A stretch of 64,000 nt of DNA, from positions 28,584,502 to 28,648,501 of the forward strand of contig JAQNBH010000003.1 of the NCBI GenBank assembly GCA_028752905.1. Reading direction: 5' to 3'. Under the pieces are notes generated by a model. It worked only from the letters and a program-made list of their open reading frames with translations, was not told where the DNA came from and did not search any database. This DNA comes from Cladorhizidae sp. MBARI D1340-BT2 (Eukaryota > Porifera > Demospongiae > Poecilosclerida > Cladorhizidae). This document shows positions 1 to 10,904 of the stretch, piece by piece. The first letter of the stretch is position 1. The number at the start of each line of letters is the position of its first letter. A program made the position numbers and the translations under genes.

Positions 1-1
1 T

Positions 2-17
2 GCTAAACATGTTTAGC
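2..17. repeat. Perfect 16-bp palindrome at the monomer start
   Basis: GCTAAACATGTTTAGC equals its own reverse complement. Allowing one mismatched pair it extends to GAT..TTC on either side (22 bp). It recurs at offset 2-17 of nearly every unit, giving about 70 copies spaced 909 bp. In the monomers starting at 6362 and 15446 one T is missing from the centre and the dyad is broken. It could form a cruciform or bind a dimeric protein, but nothing in the sequence proves either. Confidence 0.9.
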
Positions 18-97
18 TTCGTAGATTATCCACACTTCACTGAATAGACTTGATGTATAGCTATTAAGATAGGACTCTCTAAGTGCTCTCTCTTGAT
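2..97 (+). repeat. Subrepeat half-unit A1 (reference monomer)
   Basis: First A half-unit, 96 bp, running from GCTAAACATG to CTCTCTTGAT. It is closely similar to A2 (176-270) and A3 (341-435): all share GCTAAACA, the TTAGCTTC block, CCACACTTCACTG, CTTGAT and a closing CT-rich stretch ending TTGAT. It differs from A2 and A3 by an extra T in the palindrome, CGTAGATTAT instead of CATAGATTCT, and GATGTATAGC instead of GATATATAGC. The same layout recurs in every full monomer at the same offset. Confidence 0.9.
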
Positions 98-175
98 ACC
101 AAACATCCATATATTCTGCACACTTCACTGTAGTGGACTTGCAAGATAGGTATCTCTCAGTGTTCTCTATCTTGA
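98..175 (+). repeat. Subrepeat half-unit B1 (reference monomer)
   Basis: First B half-unit, 78 bp, from ACCAAACATCC to CTCTATCTTGA. It shares AAACATC, ATTCTGCACACTTCACTG, GGACTTG, GATAGGT and TTCTCTATCTTGA with B3. It is also recognisably related to the A half-units (AAACAT, CACACTTCACTG, GACTTGAT, GATAGG, CTTGAT in the same order), so A and B probably derive from one ancestral unit of about 85-95 bp. Confidence 0.85.
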
Positions 176-270
176 GCTAAACATGTTAGCTTCATAGATT
201 CTCCACACTTCACTGAATAGACTTGATATATAGCTCTAAAGGTAGGCCTCTCTCTGTTCTCTCTCTTGAT
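176..270 (+). repeat. Subrepeat half-unit A2 (reference monomer)
   Basis: Second A half-unit, 95 bp. It starts GCTAAACATGTTAGC, the A1 palindrome with one T missing, so the dyad is imperfect. It carries a 26-bp tract (202-227) identical to 29-54 in A1; that identity is the substrate of the 173-bp deletion at 55106-55131. Its distal part, GCTCTAAAGGTAGGCC followed by CT repeats, differs from A1 and A3. Confidence 0.9.
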
Positions 271-340
271 ACCAAACATCCGTATATTCTGCATACATAG
301 AATCACAAGATAGGTTTCTCTATGTGTTCTCTATCTTGAT
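271..340 (+). repeat. Subrepeat half-unit B2, shortened (reference monomer)
   Basis: Second B half-unit, only 70 bp. It begins like B1 (ACCAAACATCC, TATATTCTGCA) and ends like it (GATAGGTTTCTCT, TTCTCTATCTTGAT), but the CACTTCACTG..GGACTTG middle of B1 and B3 is replaced by a shorter TACATAGAATCACA segment. This suggests an old internal deletion or replacement, now fixed in every monomer. Confidence 0.85.
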
Positions 341-435
341 GCTAAACAGGTTAGCTTCATAGATTCTCCACACTTCACTGTATAAACTTGATATATAGCT
401 ATTAAGATAGGTCTCTCCCTGTGCTCTCTGTTGAT
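341..435 (+). repeat. Subrepeat half-unit A3 (reference monomer)
   Basis: Third A half-unit, 95 bp. It starts GCTAAACAGGTTAGC, so its dyad is more degraded than in A2 (the central ATG has become AGG). It reads TGTATAAACTTG where A1 and A2 read TGAATAGACTTG, and keeps the TATAGCTATTAAGATAGG stretch of A1. Confidence 0.88.
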
Positions 436-525
436 ATCAAACATCCATAATATTCTGCACACTTCACTGTAATGGACTTGATATGATTCGAATGATAGGT
501 TTCATTATGTGTTCTCTATCTTGAT
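436..525 (+). repeat. Subrepeat half-unit B3, longest B copy (reference monomer)
   Basis: Third B half-unit, 90 bp, starting ATCAAACATCC and ending CTCTATCTTGAT. It keeps the GCACACTTCACTGTAATGGA core of B1 and adds GATATGATTCGAAT, which contains the 8-bp palindrome ATTCGAAT. Site 455 (C or A in ATTCTGCAC) lies here and marks several monomers between 9996 and 29080. Confidence 0.85.
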
Positions 526-909
526 ATTTGCCCTAATTTGGTCTATATGTTTCTCATTTTCCCCCCAAAAATCTTGCTTTTTTGCCGTAAAGCTCATAAC
601 TTTTCTACACTTTACCCAAAAAAGAAATTTTTTATATCACCGGATAGCCCTTCTAATTATCTGTCTTTTGTACGTGCCAAAATTTTGAGTACTCTAAGTA
701 TTAGCAAGTTATGGTGATTTGAAGTGGTAATGTTTGCGATCTTTCCTGGCGTTTTCCAGTTGCCAAAGCGGTGGCCTGCCAGTGAAAAACCACTACATTT
801 ATTGATAATCTGTTGACATGTTGCAGATAAGGGCCTTCTCTATCAGTTGACAAAATCTGGGACTTTGGTCTTGTTAATTAGGGCAGTTATGAATTGTACT
901 CTTACTTGA
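526..909 (+). repeat. Non-subrepeat tail of the monomer (reference monomer)
   Basis: The last ~384 bp of each unit do not resemble the A/B half-units except for the final CTTGAT-like boundary. The tail opens with homopolymer-rich sequence (T4C6, CTTTTTTGCC, A6G, T6), then the palindromes at 678-694, then a more mixed stretch (705-909) with GGCGTTTTCCAG, GCGGTGGCC and GGGCCTTCTC. Most inter-monomer variation lies at 557-695; 705-909 is almost invariant apart from the linked changes at 790 and 816 and single-unit changes. No protein-coding or RNA-gene signature was seen. Confidence 0.85.
678..694. repeat. Two abutting palindromes, one polymorphic
   Basis: CAAAATTTTG (678-687) and GAGTACTC (687-694) are both perfect palindromes and share the G at 687. 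The first is kept in nearly all units; units with 688G keep it too. The second is destroyed in every unit with 689T (GATTACTC), 688G+689T (GGTTACTC) or 693A/695C (GAGTACACC). So the array is a mosaic of units with and without the second dyad. Confidence 0.8.
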
Positions 910-1818
910 TGCTAAACATGTTTAGCTTCGTAGATTATCCACACTTCACTGAATAGACTTGATGTATAGCTATTAAGATAGGACTCTCTAAGTGCTCTCT
1001 CTTGATACCAAACATCCATATATTCTGCACACTTCACTGTAGTGGACTTGCAAGATAGGTATCTCTCAGTGTTCTCTATCTTGAGCTAAACATGTTAGCT
1101 TCATAGATTCTCCACACTTCACTGAATAGACTTGATATATAGCTCTAAAGGTAGGCCTCTCTCTGTTCTCTCTCTTGATACCAAACATCCGTATATTCTG
1201 CATACATAGAATCACAAGATAGGTTTCTCTATGTGTTCTCTATCTTGATGCTAAACAGGTTAGCTTCATAGATTCTCCACACTTCACTGTATAAACTTGA
1301 TATATAGCTATTAAGATAGGTCTCTCCCTGTGCTCTCTGTTGATATCAAACATCCATAATATTCTGCACACTTCACTGTAATGGACTTGATATGATTCGA
1401 ATGATAGGTTTCATTATGTGTTCTCTATCTTGATATTTGCCCTAATTTGGTCTATATGTTTCTCATTTTCCCCCCAAAAATCTTGCTTTTTTGCCGTAAA
1501 GCTCATAACTTTTCTACACTTTATCCAAAAAAGAAATTTTTTATATCACCGGATAGCCCTTCTAATTATCTGTCTTTTGTACGTGCCAAAATTTTGAGTA
1601 CTCTAAGTATTAGCAAGTTATGGTGATTTGAAGTGGTAAGGTTTGCGATCTTTCCTGGCGTTTTCCAGTTGCCAAAGCGGTGGCCTTCCAGTGAAAAAAC
1701 ACTACATTTATTGATAATCTGTTGTCATGTTGCAGATAAGGGCCTTCTCTATCAGTTGACAAAATCTGGGACTTTGGTCTTGTTAATTAGGGCAGTTATG
1801 AATTGTAATCTTACTTGA
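910..1818 (+). repeat. Monomer 2 (909 bp)
   Basis: 615T, 790A, 816T, 899A, plus a private 778T (GGCCTTCC). The 816T change removes a TGA, leaving a stop-free GTG-initiated frame at 1633-1818; it is judged non-coding. Confidence 0.93.
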
Positions 1819-2727
1819 TGCTAAACATGTTTAGCTTCGTAGATTATCCACACTTCACTGAATAGACTTGATGTATAGCTATTAAGATAGGACTCTCTAA
1901 GTGCTCTCTCTTGATACCAAACATCCATATATTCTGCACACTTCACTGTAGTGGACTTGCAAGATAGGTATCTCTCAGTGTTCTCTATCTTGAGCTAAAC
2001 ATGTTAGCTTCATAGATTCTCCACACTTCACTTAATAGACTTGATATATAGCTCTAAAGGTAGGCCTCTCTCTGTTCTCTCTCTTGATACCAAACATCCG
2101 TATATTCTGCATACATAGAATCACAAGATAGGTTTCTCTATGTGTTCTCTATCTTGATGCTAAACAGGTTAGCTTCATAGATTCTCCACACTTCACTGTA
2201 TAAACTTGATATATAGCTATTAAGATAGGTCTCTCCCTGTGCTCTCTGTTGATATCAAACATCCATAATATTCTGCACACTTCACTGTAATGGACTTGAT
2301 ATGATTCGAATGATAGGTTTCATTATGTGTTCTCTATCTTGATATTTGCCCTAATTTGGTCTATATGTTTCTCATTTTCCCCCCAAAAATCTTGCTTTTT
2401 TGCCGTAAAGCTCATAACTTTTCTACACTTTACCCAAAAAAGAAATTTTTTATATCACCGGATAGCCCTTCTAATTATCTGTCTTTTGTACGTGCCAAAA
2501 TTTTGAGTACTCTAAGTATTAGCAAGTTATGGTGATTTGAAGTGGTAAGGTTTGCGATCTTTCCTGGCGTTTTCCAGTTGCCAAAGCGGTGGCCTGCCAG
2601 TGAAAAACCACTACATTTATTGATAATCTGTTGACATGTTGCAGATAAGGGCCTTCTCTATCAGTTGACAAAATCTGGGACTTTGGTCTTGTTAATTAGG
2701 GCAGTTATGAATTGTACTCTTACTTGA
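1819..2727 (+). repeat. Monomer 3 (909 bp)
   Basis: Default states; private 215T in A2 (CACTTAATAG). Confidence 0.93.
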
Positions 2728-3636
2728 TGCTAAACATGTTTAGCTTCGTAGATTATCCACACTTCACTGAATAGACTTGATGTATAGCTATTAAGATAGG
2801 ACTCTCTAAGTGCTCTCTCTTGATACCAAACATCCATATATTCTGCACACTTCACTGTAGTGGACTTGCAAGATAGGTATCTCTCAGTGTTCTCTATCTT
2901 GAGCTAAACATGTTAGCTTCATAGATTCTCCACACTTCACTGAATAGACTTGATATATAGCTCTAAAGGTAGGCCTCTCTCTGTTCTCTCTCTTGATACC
3001 AAACATCCGTATATTCTGCATACATAGAATCACAAGATAGGTTTCTCTATGTGTTCTCTATCTTGATGCTAAACAGGTTAGCTTCATAGATTCTCCACAC
3101 TTCACTGTATAAACTTGATATATAGCTATTAAGATAGGTCTCTCCCTGTGCTCTCTGTTGATATCAAACATCCATAATATTCTGCACACTTCACTGTAAT
3201 GGACTTGATATGATTCGAATGATAGGTTTCATTATGTGTTCTCTATCTTGATATTTGCCCTAATTTGGTCTATATGTTTCTCATTTTCCCCCCAAAAATC
3301 TTGCTTTTTTGCCGTAAAGCTCATAACTTTTCTACACTTTACCCAAAAAAGAAATTTTTTATATCACCGGATAGCCCTTCTAATTATCTGTCTTTTGTAT
3401 GTGCCAAAATTTTGAGTACTCTAAGTATTAGCAAGTTATGGTGATTTGAAGTGGTAAGGTTTGCGATCTTTCCTGGCGTTTTCCAGTTGCCAAAGCGGTG
3501 GCCTGCCAGTGAAAAACCACTACATTTATTGATAATCTGTTGACATGTTGCAGATAAGGGCCTTCTCTATCAGTTGACAAAATCTGGGACTTTGGTCTTG
3601 TTAATTAGGGCAGTTATGAATTGTACTCTTACTTGA
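2728..3636 (+). repeat. Monomer 4 (909 bp)
   Basis: Default states; private 673T (GTATGTGCC). Confidence 0.93.
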
Positions 3637-4545
3637 TGCTAAACATGTTTAGCTTCGTAGATTATCCACACTTCACTGAATAGACTTGATGTATAGCTAT
3701 TAAGATAGGACTCTCTAAGTGCTCTCTCTTGATACCAAACATCCATATATTCTGCACACTTCACTGTAGTGGACTTGCAAGATAGGTATCTCTCAGTGTT
3801 CTCTATCTTGAGCTAAACATGTTAGCTTCATAGATTCTCCACACTTCACTGAATAGACTTGATATATAGCTCTAAAGGTAGGCCTCTCTCTGTTCTCTCT
3901 CTTGATACCAAATATCCGTATATTCTGCATACATAGAATCACAAGATAGGTTTCTCTATGTGTTCTCTATCTTGATGCTAAACAGGTTAGATTCATAGAT
4001 TCTCCACACTTCACTGTATAAACTTGATATATAGCTATTAAGATAGGTCTCTCCCTGTGCTCTCTGTTGATATCAAACATCCATAATATTCTGCACACTT
4101 CACTGTAATGGACTTGATATGATTCGAATGATAGGTTTCATTATGTGTTCTCTATCTTGATATTTGCCCTAATTTGGTCTATATGTTTCTCATTTTCCCC
4201 CCAAAAATCTTGCTTTTTTGCCGTAAAGCTCATAACTTTTCTACACTTTATCCAAAAAAGAAATTTTTTATATCACCGGATAGCCCTTCTAATTATCTGT
4301 CTTTTGTACGTGCCAAAATTTTGAGTACTCTAAGTATTAGCAAGTTATGGTGATTTGAAGTGGTAAGGTTTGCGATCTTTCCTGGCGTTTTCCAGTTGCC
4401 AAAGCGGTGGCCTGCCAGTGAAAAAACACTACATTTATTGATAATCTGTTGTCATGTTGCAGATAAGGGCCTTCTCTATCAGTTGACAAAATCTGGGACT
4501 TTGGTCTTGTTAATTAGGGCAGTTATGAATTGTAATCTTACTTGA
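3637..4545 (+). repeat. Monomer 5 (909 bp)
   Basis: 615T, 790A, 816T, 899A, with 277T (AAATATCCG) and 355A (TTAGATTC in A3). 355A recurs only in the unit at 13631. Stop-free frame at 4360-4545, judged non-coding. Confidence 0.93.
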
Positions 4546-5453
4546 TGCTAAACATGTTTAGCTTCGTAGATTATCCACACTTCACTGAATAGACTTGATG
4601 TATAGCTATTAAGATAGGACTCTCTAAGTGCTCTCTCTTGATACCAAACATCCATATATTCTGCACACTTCACTGTAGTGGACTTGCAAGATAGGTATCT
4701 CTCAGTGTTCTCTATCTTGAGCTAAACATGTTAGCTTCATAGATTCTCCACACTTCACTGAATAGACTTGATATATAGCTCTAAAGGTAGGCCTCTCTCT
4801 GTTCTCTCTCTTGATACCAAACATCCGTATATTCTGCATACATAGAATCACAAGATAGGTTTCTCTATGTGTTCTCTATCTTGATGCTAAACAGGTTAGC
4901 TTCATAGATTCTCCACACTTCACTGTATAAACTTGATATATAGCTATTAAGATAGGTCTCTCCCTGTGCTCTCTGTTGATATCAAACATCCATAATATTC
5001 TGCACACTTCACTGTAATGGACTTGATATGATTCGAATGATAGGTTTCATTATGTGTTCTCTATCTTGATATTTGCCCTAATTTGGTCTATATGTTTCTC
5101 ATTTTCCCCCCAAAAATCTTGCTTTTTTGCCGTAAAGCTCATAACTTTTCTACACTTTACCCAAAAAAGAAATTTTTATATCACCGGATAGCCATTCTAA
5201 TTATCTGTCTTTTGTACGTGCCAAAATTTTGATTACACCAAGTATTAGCAAGTTATGGTGATTTGAAGTGGTAAGGTTTGCGATCTTTCCTGGCGTTTTC
5301 CAGTTGCCAAAGCGGTGGCCTGCCAGTGAAAAACCACTACATTTATTGATAATCTGTTGACATGTTGCAGATAAGGGCCTTCTCTATCAGTTGACAAAAT
5401 CTGGGACTTTGGTCTTGTTAATTAGGGCAGTTATGAATTGTACTCTTACTTGA
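4546..5453 (+). repeat. Monomer 6 (908 bp)
   Basis: T5, 650A, 689T, 693A/695C (GATTACACC). First unit of the 650A type. Confidence 0.93.
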
Positions 5454-6361
5454 TGCTAAACATGTTTAGCTTCGTAGATTATCCACACTTCACTGAATAG
5501 ACTTGATGTATAGCTATTAAGATAGGACTCTCTAAGTGCTCTCTCTTGATACCAAACATCCATATATTCTGCACACTTCACTGTAGTGGACTTGCAAGAT
5601 AGGTATCTCTCAGTGTTCTCTATCTTGAGCTAAACATGTTAGCTTCATAGATTCTCCACACTTCACTGAATAGACTTGATATATAGCTCTAAAGGTAGGC
5701 CTCTCTCTGTTCTCTCTCTTGATACCAAACATCCGTATATTCTGCATACATAGAATCACAAGATAGGTTTCTCTATGTGTTCTCTATCTTGATGCTAAAC
5801 AGGTTAGCTTCATAGATTCTCCACACTTCACTGTATAAACTTGATATATAGCTATTAAGATAGGTCTCTCCCTGTGCTCTCTGTTGATATCAAACATCCA
5901 TAATATTCTGCACACTTCACTGTAATGGACTTGATATGATTCGAATGATAGGTTTCATTATGTGTTCTCTATCTTGATATTTGCCCTAATTTGGTCTATA
6001 TGTTTCTCATTTTTCCCCCAAAAATCTTGCTTTTTTGCCGTAAAGCTCATAACTTTTCTACACTTTACCCAAAAAAGAAATTTTTATATCACCGGATAGC
6101 CCTTCTAATTATCTGTCTTTTGTACGTGCCAAAATTTTGAGTACACCAAGTATTAGCAAGTTATGGTGATTTGAAGTGGTAAGGTTTGCGATCTTTCCTG
6201 GCGTTTTCCAGTTGCCAAAGCGGTGGCCTGCCAGTGAAAAACCACTACATTTATTGATAATCTGTTGACATGTTGCAGATAAGGGCCTTCTCTATCAGTT
6301 GACAAAATCTGGGACTTTGGTCTTGTTAATTAGGGCAGTTATGAATTGTACTCTTACTTGA
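5454..6361 (+). repeat. Monomer 7 (908 bp)
   Basis: T5C5, T5, 689G with 693A/695C (GAGTACACC). Confidence 0.93.
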
Positions 6362-7269
6362 TGCTAAACATGTTAGCTTCGTAGATTATCCACACTTCAC
6401 TGAATAGACTTGATGTATAGCTATTAAGATAGGACTCTCTAAGTGCTCTCTCTTGATACCAAACATCCATATATTCTGCACACTTCACTGTAGTGGACTT
6501 GCAAGATAGGTATCTCTCAGTGTTCTCTATCTTGAGCTAAACATGTTAGCTTCATAGATTCTCCACACTTCACTGAATAGACTTGATATATAGCTCTAAA
6601 GGTAGGCCTCTCTCTGTTCTCTCTCTTGATACCAAACATCCGTATATTCTGCATACATAGAATCACAAGATAGGTTTCTCTATGTGTTCTCTATCTTGAT
6701 GCTAAACAGGTTAGCTTCATAGATTCTCCACACTTCACTGTATAAACTTGATATATAGCTATTAAGATAGGTCTCTCCCTGTGCTCTCTGTTGATATCAA
6801 ACATCCATAATATTCTGCACACTTCACTGTAATGGACTTGATATGATTCGAATGATAGGTTTCATTATGTGTTCTCTATCTTGATATTTGCCCTAATTTG
6901 GTCTATATGTTTCTCATTTCCCCCCCAAAAATCTTGCTTTTTTGCCGTAAAGCTCATAACTTTTCTACACTTTATCCAAAAAAGAAATTTTTTATATCAC
7001 CGGATAGCCATTCTAATTATCTGTCTTTTGTACGTGCCAAAATTTTGAGTACTCTAAGTATTAGCAAGTTATGGTGATTTGAAGTGGTAAGGTTTGCGAT
7101 CTTTCCTGGCGTTTTCCAGTTGCCAAAGCGGTGGCCTGCCAGTGAAAAAACACTACATTTATTGATAATCTGTTGTCATGTTGCAGATAAGGGCCTTCTC
7201 TATCAGTTGACAAAATCTGGGACTTTGGTCTTGTTAATTAGGGCAGTTATGAATTGTACTCCTACTTGA
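6362..7269 (+). repeat. Monomer 8 (908 bp)
   Basis: One T lost from the offset 2-17 palindrome; T3C7, 615T, 650A, 790A, 816T, 902C (ACTCCTAC). Near-identical to the unit at 15446. Stop-free frame at 7084-7269, judged non-coding. Confidence 0.93.
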
Positions 7270-8177
7270 TGCTAAACATGTTTAGCTTCGTAGATTATCC
7301 ACACTTCACTGAATAGACTTGATGTATAGCTATTAAGATAGGACTCTCTAAGTGCTCTCTCTTGATACCAAACATCCATATATTCTGCACACTTCACTGT
7401 AGTGGACTTGCAAGATAGGTATCTCTCAGTGTTCTCTATCTTGAGCTAAACATGTTAGCTTCATAGATTCTCCACACTTCACTGAATAGACTTGATATAT
7501 AGCTCTAAAGGTAGGCCTCTCTCTGTTCTCTCTCTTGATACCAAACATCCGTATATTCTGCATACATAGAATCACAAGATAGGTTTCTCTATGTGTTCTC
7601 TATCTTGATGCTAAACAGGTTAGCTTCATAGATTCTCCACACTTCACTGTATAAACTTGATATATAGCTATTAAGATAGGTCTCTCCCTGTGCTCTCTGT
7701 TGATATCAAACATCCATAATATTCTGCACACTTCACTGTAATGGACTTGATATGATTCGAATGATAGGTTTCATTATGTGTTCTCTATCTTGATATTTGC
7801 CCTAATTTGGTCTATATGTTTCTCATTTTCCCCCCAAAAATCTTGCTTTTTTGCCGTAAAGCTCATAACTTTTCTACACTTTACCCAAAAAAGAAATTTT
7901 TATATCACCGGATAGCCATTCTAATTATCTGTCTTTTGTACGTGCCAAAATTTTGATTACTCTAAGTATTAGCAAGTTATGGTGATTTGAAGTGGTAAGG
8001 TTTGCGATCTTTCCTGGCGTTTTCCAGTTGCCAAAGCGGTGGCCTGCCAGTGAAAAACCACTACATTTATTGATAATCTGTTGACATGTTGCAGATAAGG
8101 GCCTTCTCTATCAGTTGACAAAATCTGGGACTTTGGTCTTGTTAATTAGGGCAGTTATGAATTGTACTCTTACTTGA
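7270..8177 (+). repeat. Monomer 9 (908 bp)
   Basis: T5, 650A, 689T. Same type as the unit at 16354. Confidence 0.93.
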
Positions 8178-9086
8178 TGCTAAACATGTTTAGCTTCGTA
8201 GATTATCCACACTTCACTGAATAGACTTGATGTATAGCTATTAAGATAGGACTCTCTAAGTGCTCTCTCTTGATACCAAACATCCATATATTCTGCACAC
8301 TTCACTGTAGTGGACTTGCAAGATAGGTATCTCTCAGTGTTCTCTATCTTGAGCTAAACATGTTAGCTTCATAGATTCTCCACACTTCACTGAATAGACT
8401 TGATATATAGCTCTAAAGGTAGGCCTCTCTCTGTTCTCTCTCTTGATACCAAACATCCGTATATTCTGCATACATAGAATCACAAGATAGGTTTCTCTAT
8501 GTGTTCTCTATCTTGATGCTAAACAGGTTAGCTTCATAGATTCTCCACACTTCACTGTATAAACTTGATATATAGCTATTAAGATAGGTCTCTCCCTGTG
8601 CTCTCTGTTGATATCAAACATCCATAATATTCTGCACACTTCACTGTAATGGACTTGATATGATTCGAATGATAGGTTTCATTATGTGTTCTCTATCTTG
8701 ATATTTGCCCTAATTTGGTCTATATGTTTCTCATTTTCCCCCCAAAAATCTTGCTTTTTTGCCGTAAAGCTCATAACTTTTCTACACTTTACCCAAAAAA
8801 GAAATTATTTATATCACCGGAGAGCCATTCTAATTATCTGTCTTTTGTACTTGCCAAAATTTTGATTACTCTAAGTATTAGCAAGTTATGGTGATTTGAA
8901 GTGGTAAGGTTTGCGATCTTTCCTGGCGTTTTCCAGTTGCCAAAGCGGTGGCCTGCCAGTGAAAAACCACTACATTTATTGATAATCTGTTGACATGTTG
9001 CAGATAAGGGCCTTCTCTATCAGTTGACAAAATCTGGGACTTTGGTCTTGTTAATTAGGGCAGTTATGAATTGTACTCTTACTTGA
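8178..9086 (+). repeat. Monomer 10 (909 bp)
   Basis: 630A (GAAATTATTT), 645G (GAGAG), 650A, 689T; private 674T (GTACTTGCC). Same type as the unit at 17262 except for 455 and 674. Confidence 0.93.
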
Positions 9087-9995
9087 TGCTAAACATGTTT
9101 AGCTTCGTAGATTATCCACACTTCACTGAATAGACTTGATGTATAGCTATTAAGATAGGACTCTCTAAGTGCTCTCTCTTGATACCAAACATCCATATAT
9201 TCTGCACACTTCACTGTAGTGGACTTGCAAGATAGGTATCTCTCAGTGTTCTCTATCTTGAGCTAAACATGTTAGCTTCATAGATTCTCCACACTTCACT
9301 GAATAGACTTGATATATAGCTCTAAAGGTAGGCCTCTCTCTGTTCTCTCTCTTGATACCAAACATCCGTATATTCTGCATACATAGAATCACAAGATAGG
9401 TTTCTCTATGTGTTCTCTATCTTGATGCTAAACAGGTTAGCTTCATAGATTCTCCACACTTCACTGTATAAACTTGATATATAGCTATTAAGATAGGTCT
9501 CTCCCTGTGCTCTCTGTTGATATCAAACATCCATAATATTCTGCACACTTCACTGTAATGGACTTGATATGATTCGAATGATAGGTTTCATTATGTGTTC
9601 TCTATCTTGATATTTGCCCTAATTTGGTCTATATGTTTCTCATTTTCCCCCCAAAAATCTTGCTTTTTTGCCGTAAAGCTCATAACTTTTCTACACTTTA
9701 CCCAAAAAAGAAATTTTTTATATCACCGGATAGCCATTCTAATTATCTGTCTTTTGTACGTGCCAAAATTTTGATTACTCTAAGTATTAGCAAGTTATGG
9801 TGATTTGAAGTGGTAAGGTTTGCGATCTTTCCTGGCGTTTTCCAGTTGCCAAAGCGGTGGCCTGCCAGTGAAAAACCACTACATTTATTGATAATCTGTT
9901 GACATGTTGCAGATAAGGGCCTTCTCTATCAGTTGACAAAATCTGGGACTTTGGTCTTGTTAATTAGGGCAGTTATGAATTGTACTCTTACTTGA
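9087..9995 (+). repeat. Monomer 11 (909 bp)
   Basis: T6, 650A, 689T. Confidence 0.93.
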
Positions 9996-10904
9996 TGCTA
10001 AACATGTTTAGCTTCGTAGATTATCCACACTTCACTGAATAGACTTGATGTATAGCTATTAAGATAGGACTCTCTAAGTGCTCTCTCTTGATACCAAACA
10101 TCCATATATTCTGCACACTTCACTGTAGTGGACTTGCAAGATAGGTATCTCTCAGTGTTCTCTATCTTGAGCTAAACATGTTAGCTTCATAGATTCTCCA
10201 CACTTCACTGAATAGACTTGATATATAGCTCTAAAGGTAGGCCTCTCTCTGTTCTCTCTCTTGATACCAAACATCCGTATATTCTGCATACATAGAATCA
10301 CAAGATAGGTTTCTCTATGTGTTCTCTATCTTGATGCTAAACAGGTTAGCTTCATAGATTCTCCACACTTCACTGTATAAACTTGATATATAGCTATTAA
10401 GATAGGTCTCTCCCTGTGCTCTCTGTTGATATCAAACATCCATAATATTATGCACACTTCACTGTAATGGACTTGATATGATTCGAATGATAGGTTTCAT
10501 TATGTGTTCTCTATCTTGATATTTGCCCTAATTTGGTCTATATGTTTCTCATTTTCCCCCCAAAAATCTTGCTTTTTTGCCGTAAAGCTCATAACTTTGC
10601 TACACTTTACCCAAAAAAGAAATTTTTTATATCACCGGATAGCCCTTCTAATTATCTGTCTTTTGTACGTGCCAAAATTTTGAGTACTCTAAGTATTAGC
10701 AAGTTATGGTGATTTGAAGTGGTAAGGTTTGCGATCTTTCCTGGCGTTTTCCAGTTGCCAAAGCGGTGGCCTGCCAGTGAAAAACCACTACATTTATTGA
10801 TAATCTGTTGACATGTTGCAGATAAGGGCCTTCTCTATCAGTTGACAAAATCTGGGACTTTGGTCTTGTTAATTAGGGCAGTTATGAATTGTACTCTTAC
10901 TTGA
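9996..10904 (+). repeat. Monomer 12 (909 bp)
   Basis: 455A (ATTATGCAC), 604G (TTTGCTAC), otherwise default. First unit with 455A. Confidence 0.93.

Larger units (their letters stand above)
1..909 (+). repeat. Monomer 1 (reference, 909 bp)
   Basis: Default at every diagnostic site. The only unit with T at offset 731 (GGTAATGTTTGCG); all others read GGTAAGG. It is used as the numbering reference for the other units. Confidence 0.95.

Noticed and set aside
481..503. tRNA-like B box (GATTCGAATGATAGG) in B3
   Set aside because: The TTCGA core is present, but the surrounding bases match the consensus only partly, no A box lies at a suitable distance, and no cloverleaf can be drawn.
595..713. Inverted repeat CATAACTT (595-602) and AAGTTATG (706-713)
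   Set aside because: Only 8 bp with a loop of about 100 bases; in AT-rich DNA of this length such a pair is expected by chance.
1633..1818. 61-codon open frame, also at 4360, 7084, 11628, 16168 and 30713
   Set aside because: It begins with GTG rather than ATG, exists only in the six units where 816T removes a TGA, runs across the unit boundary region, and shows no codon-level constraint. It is a by-product of one substitution in a satellite.
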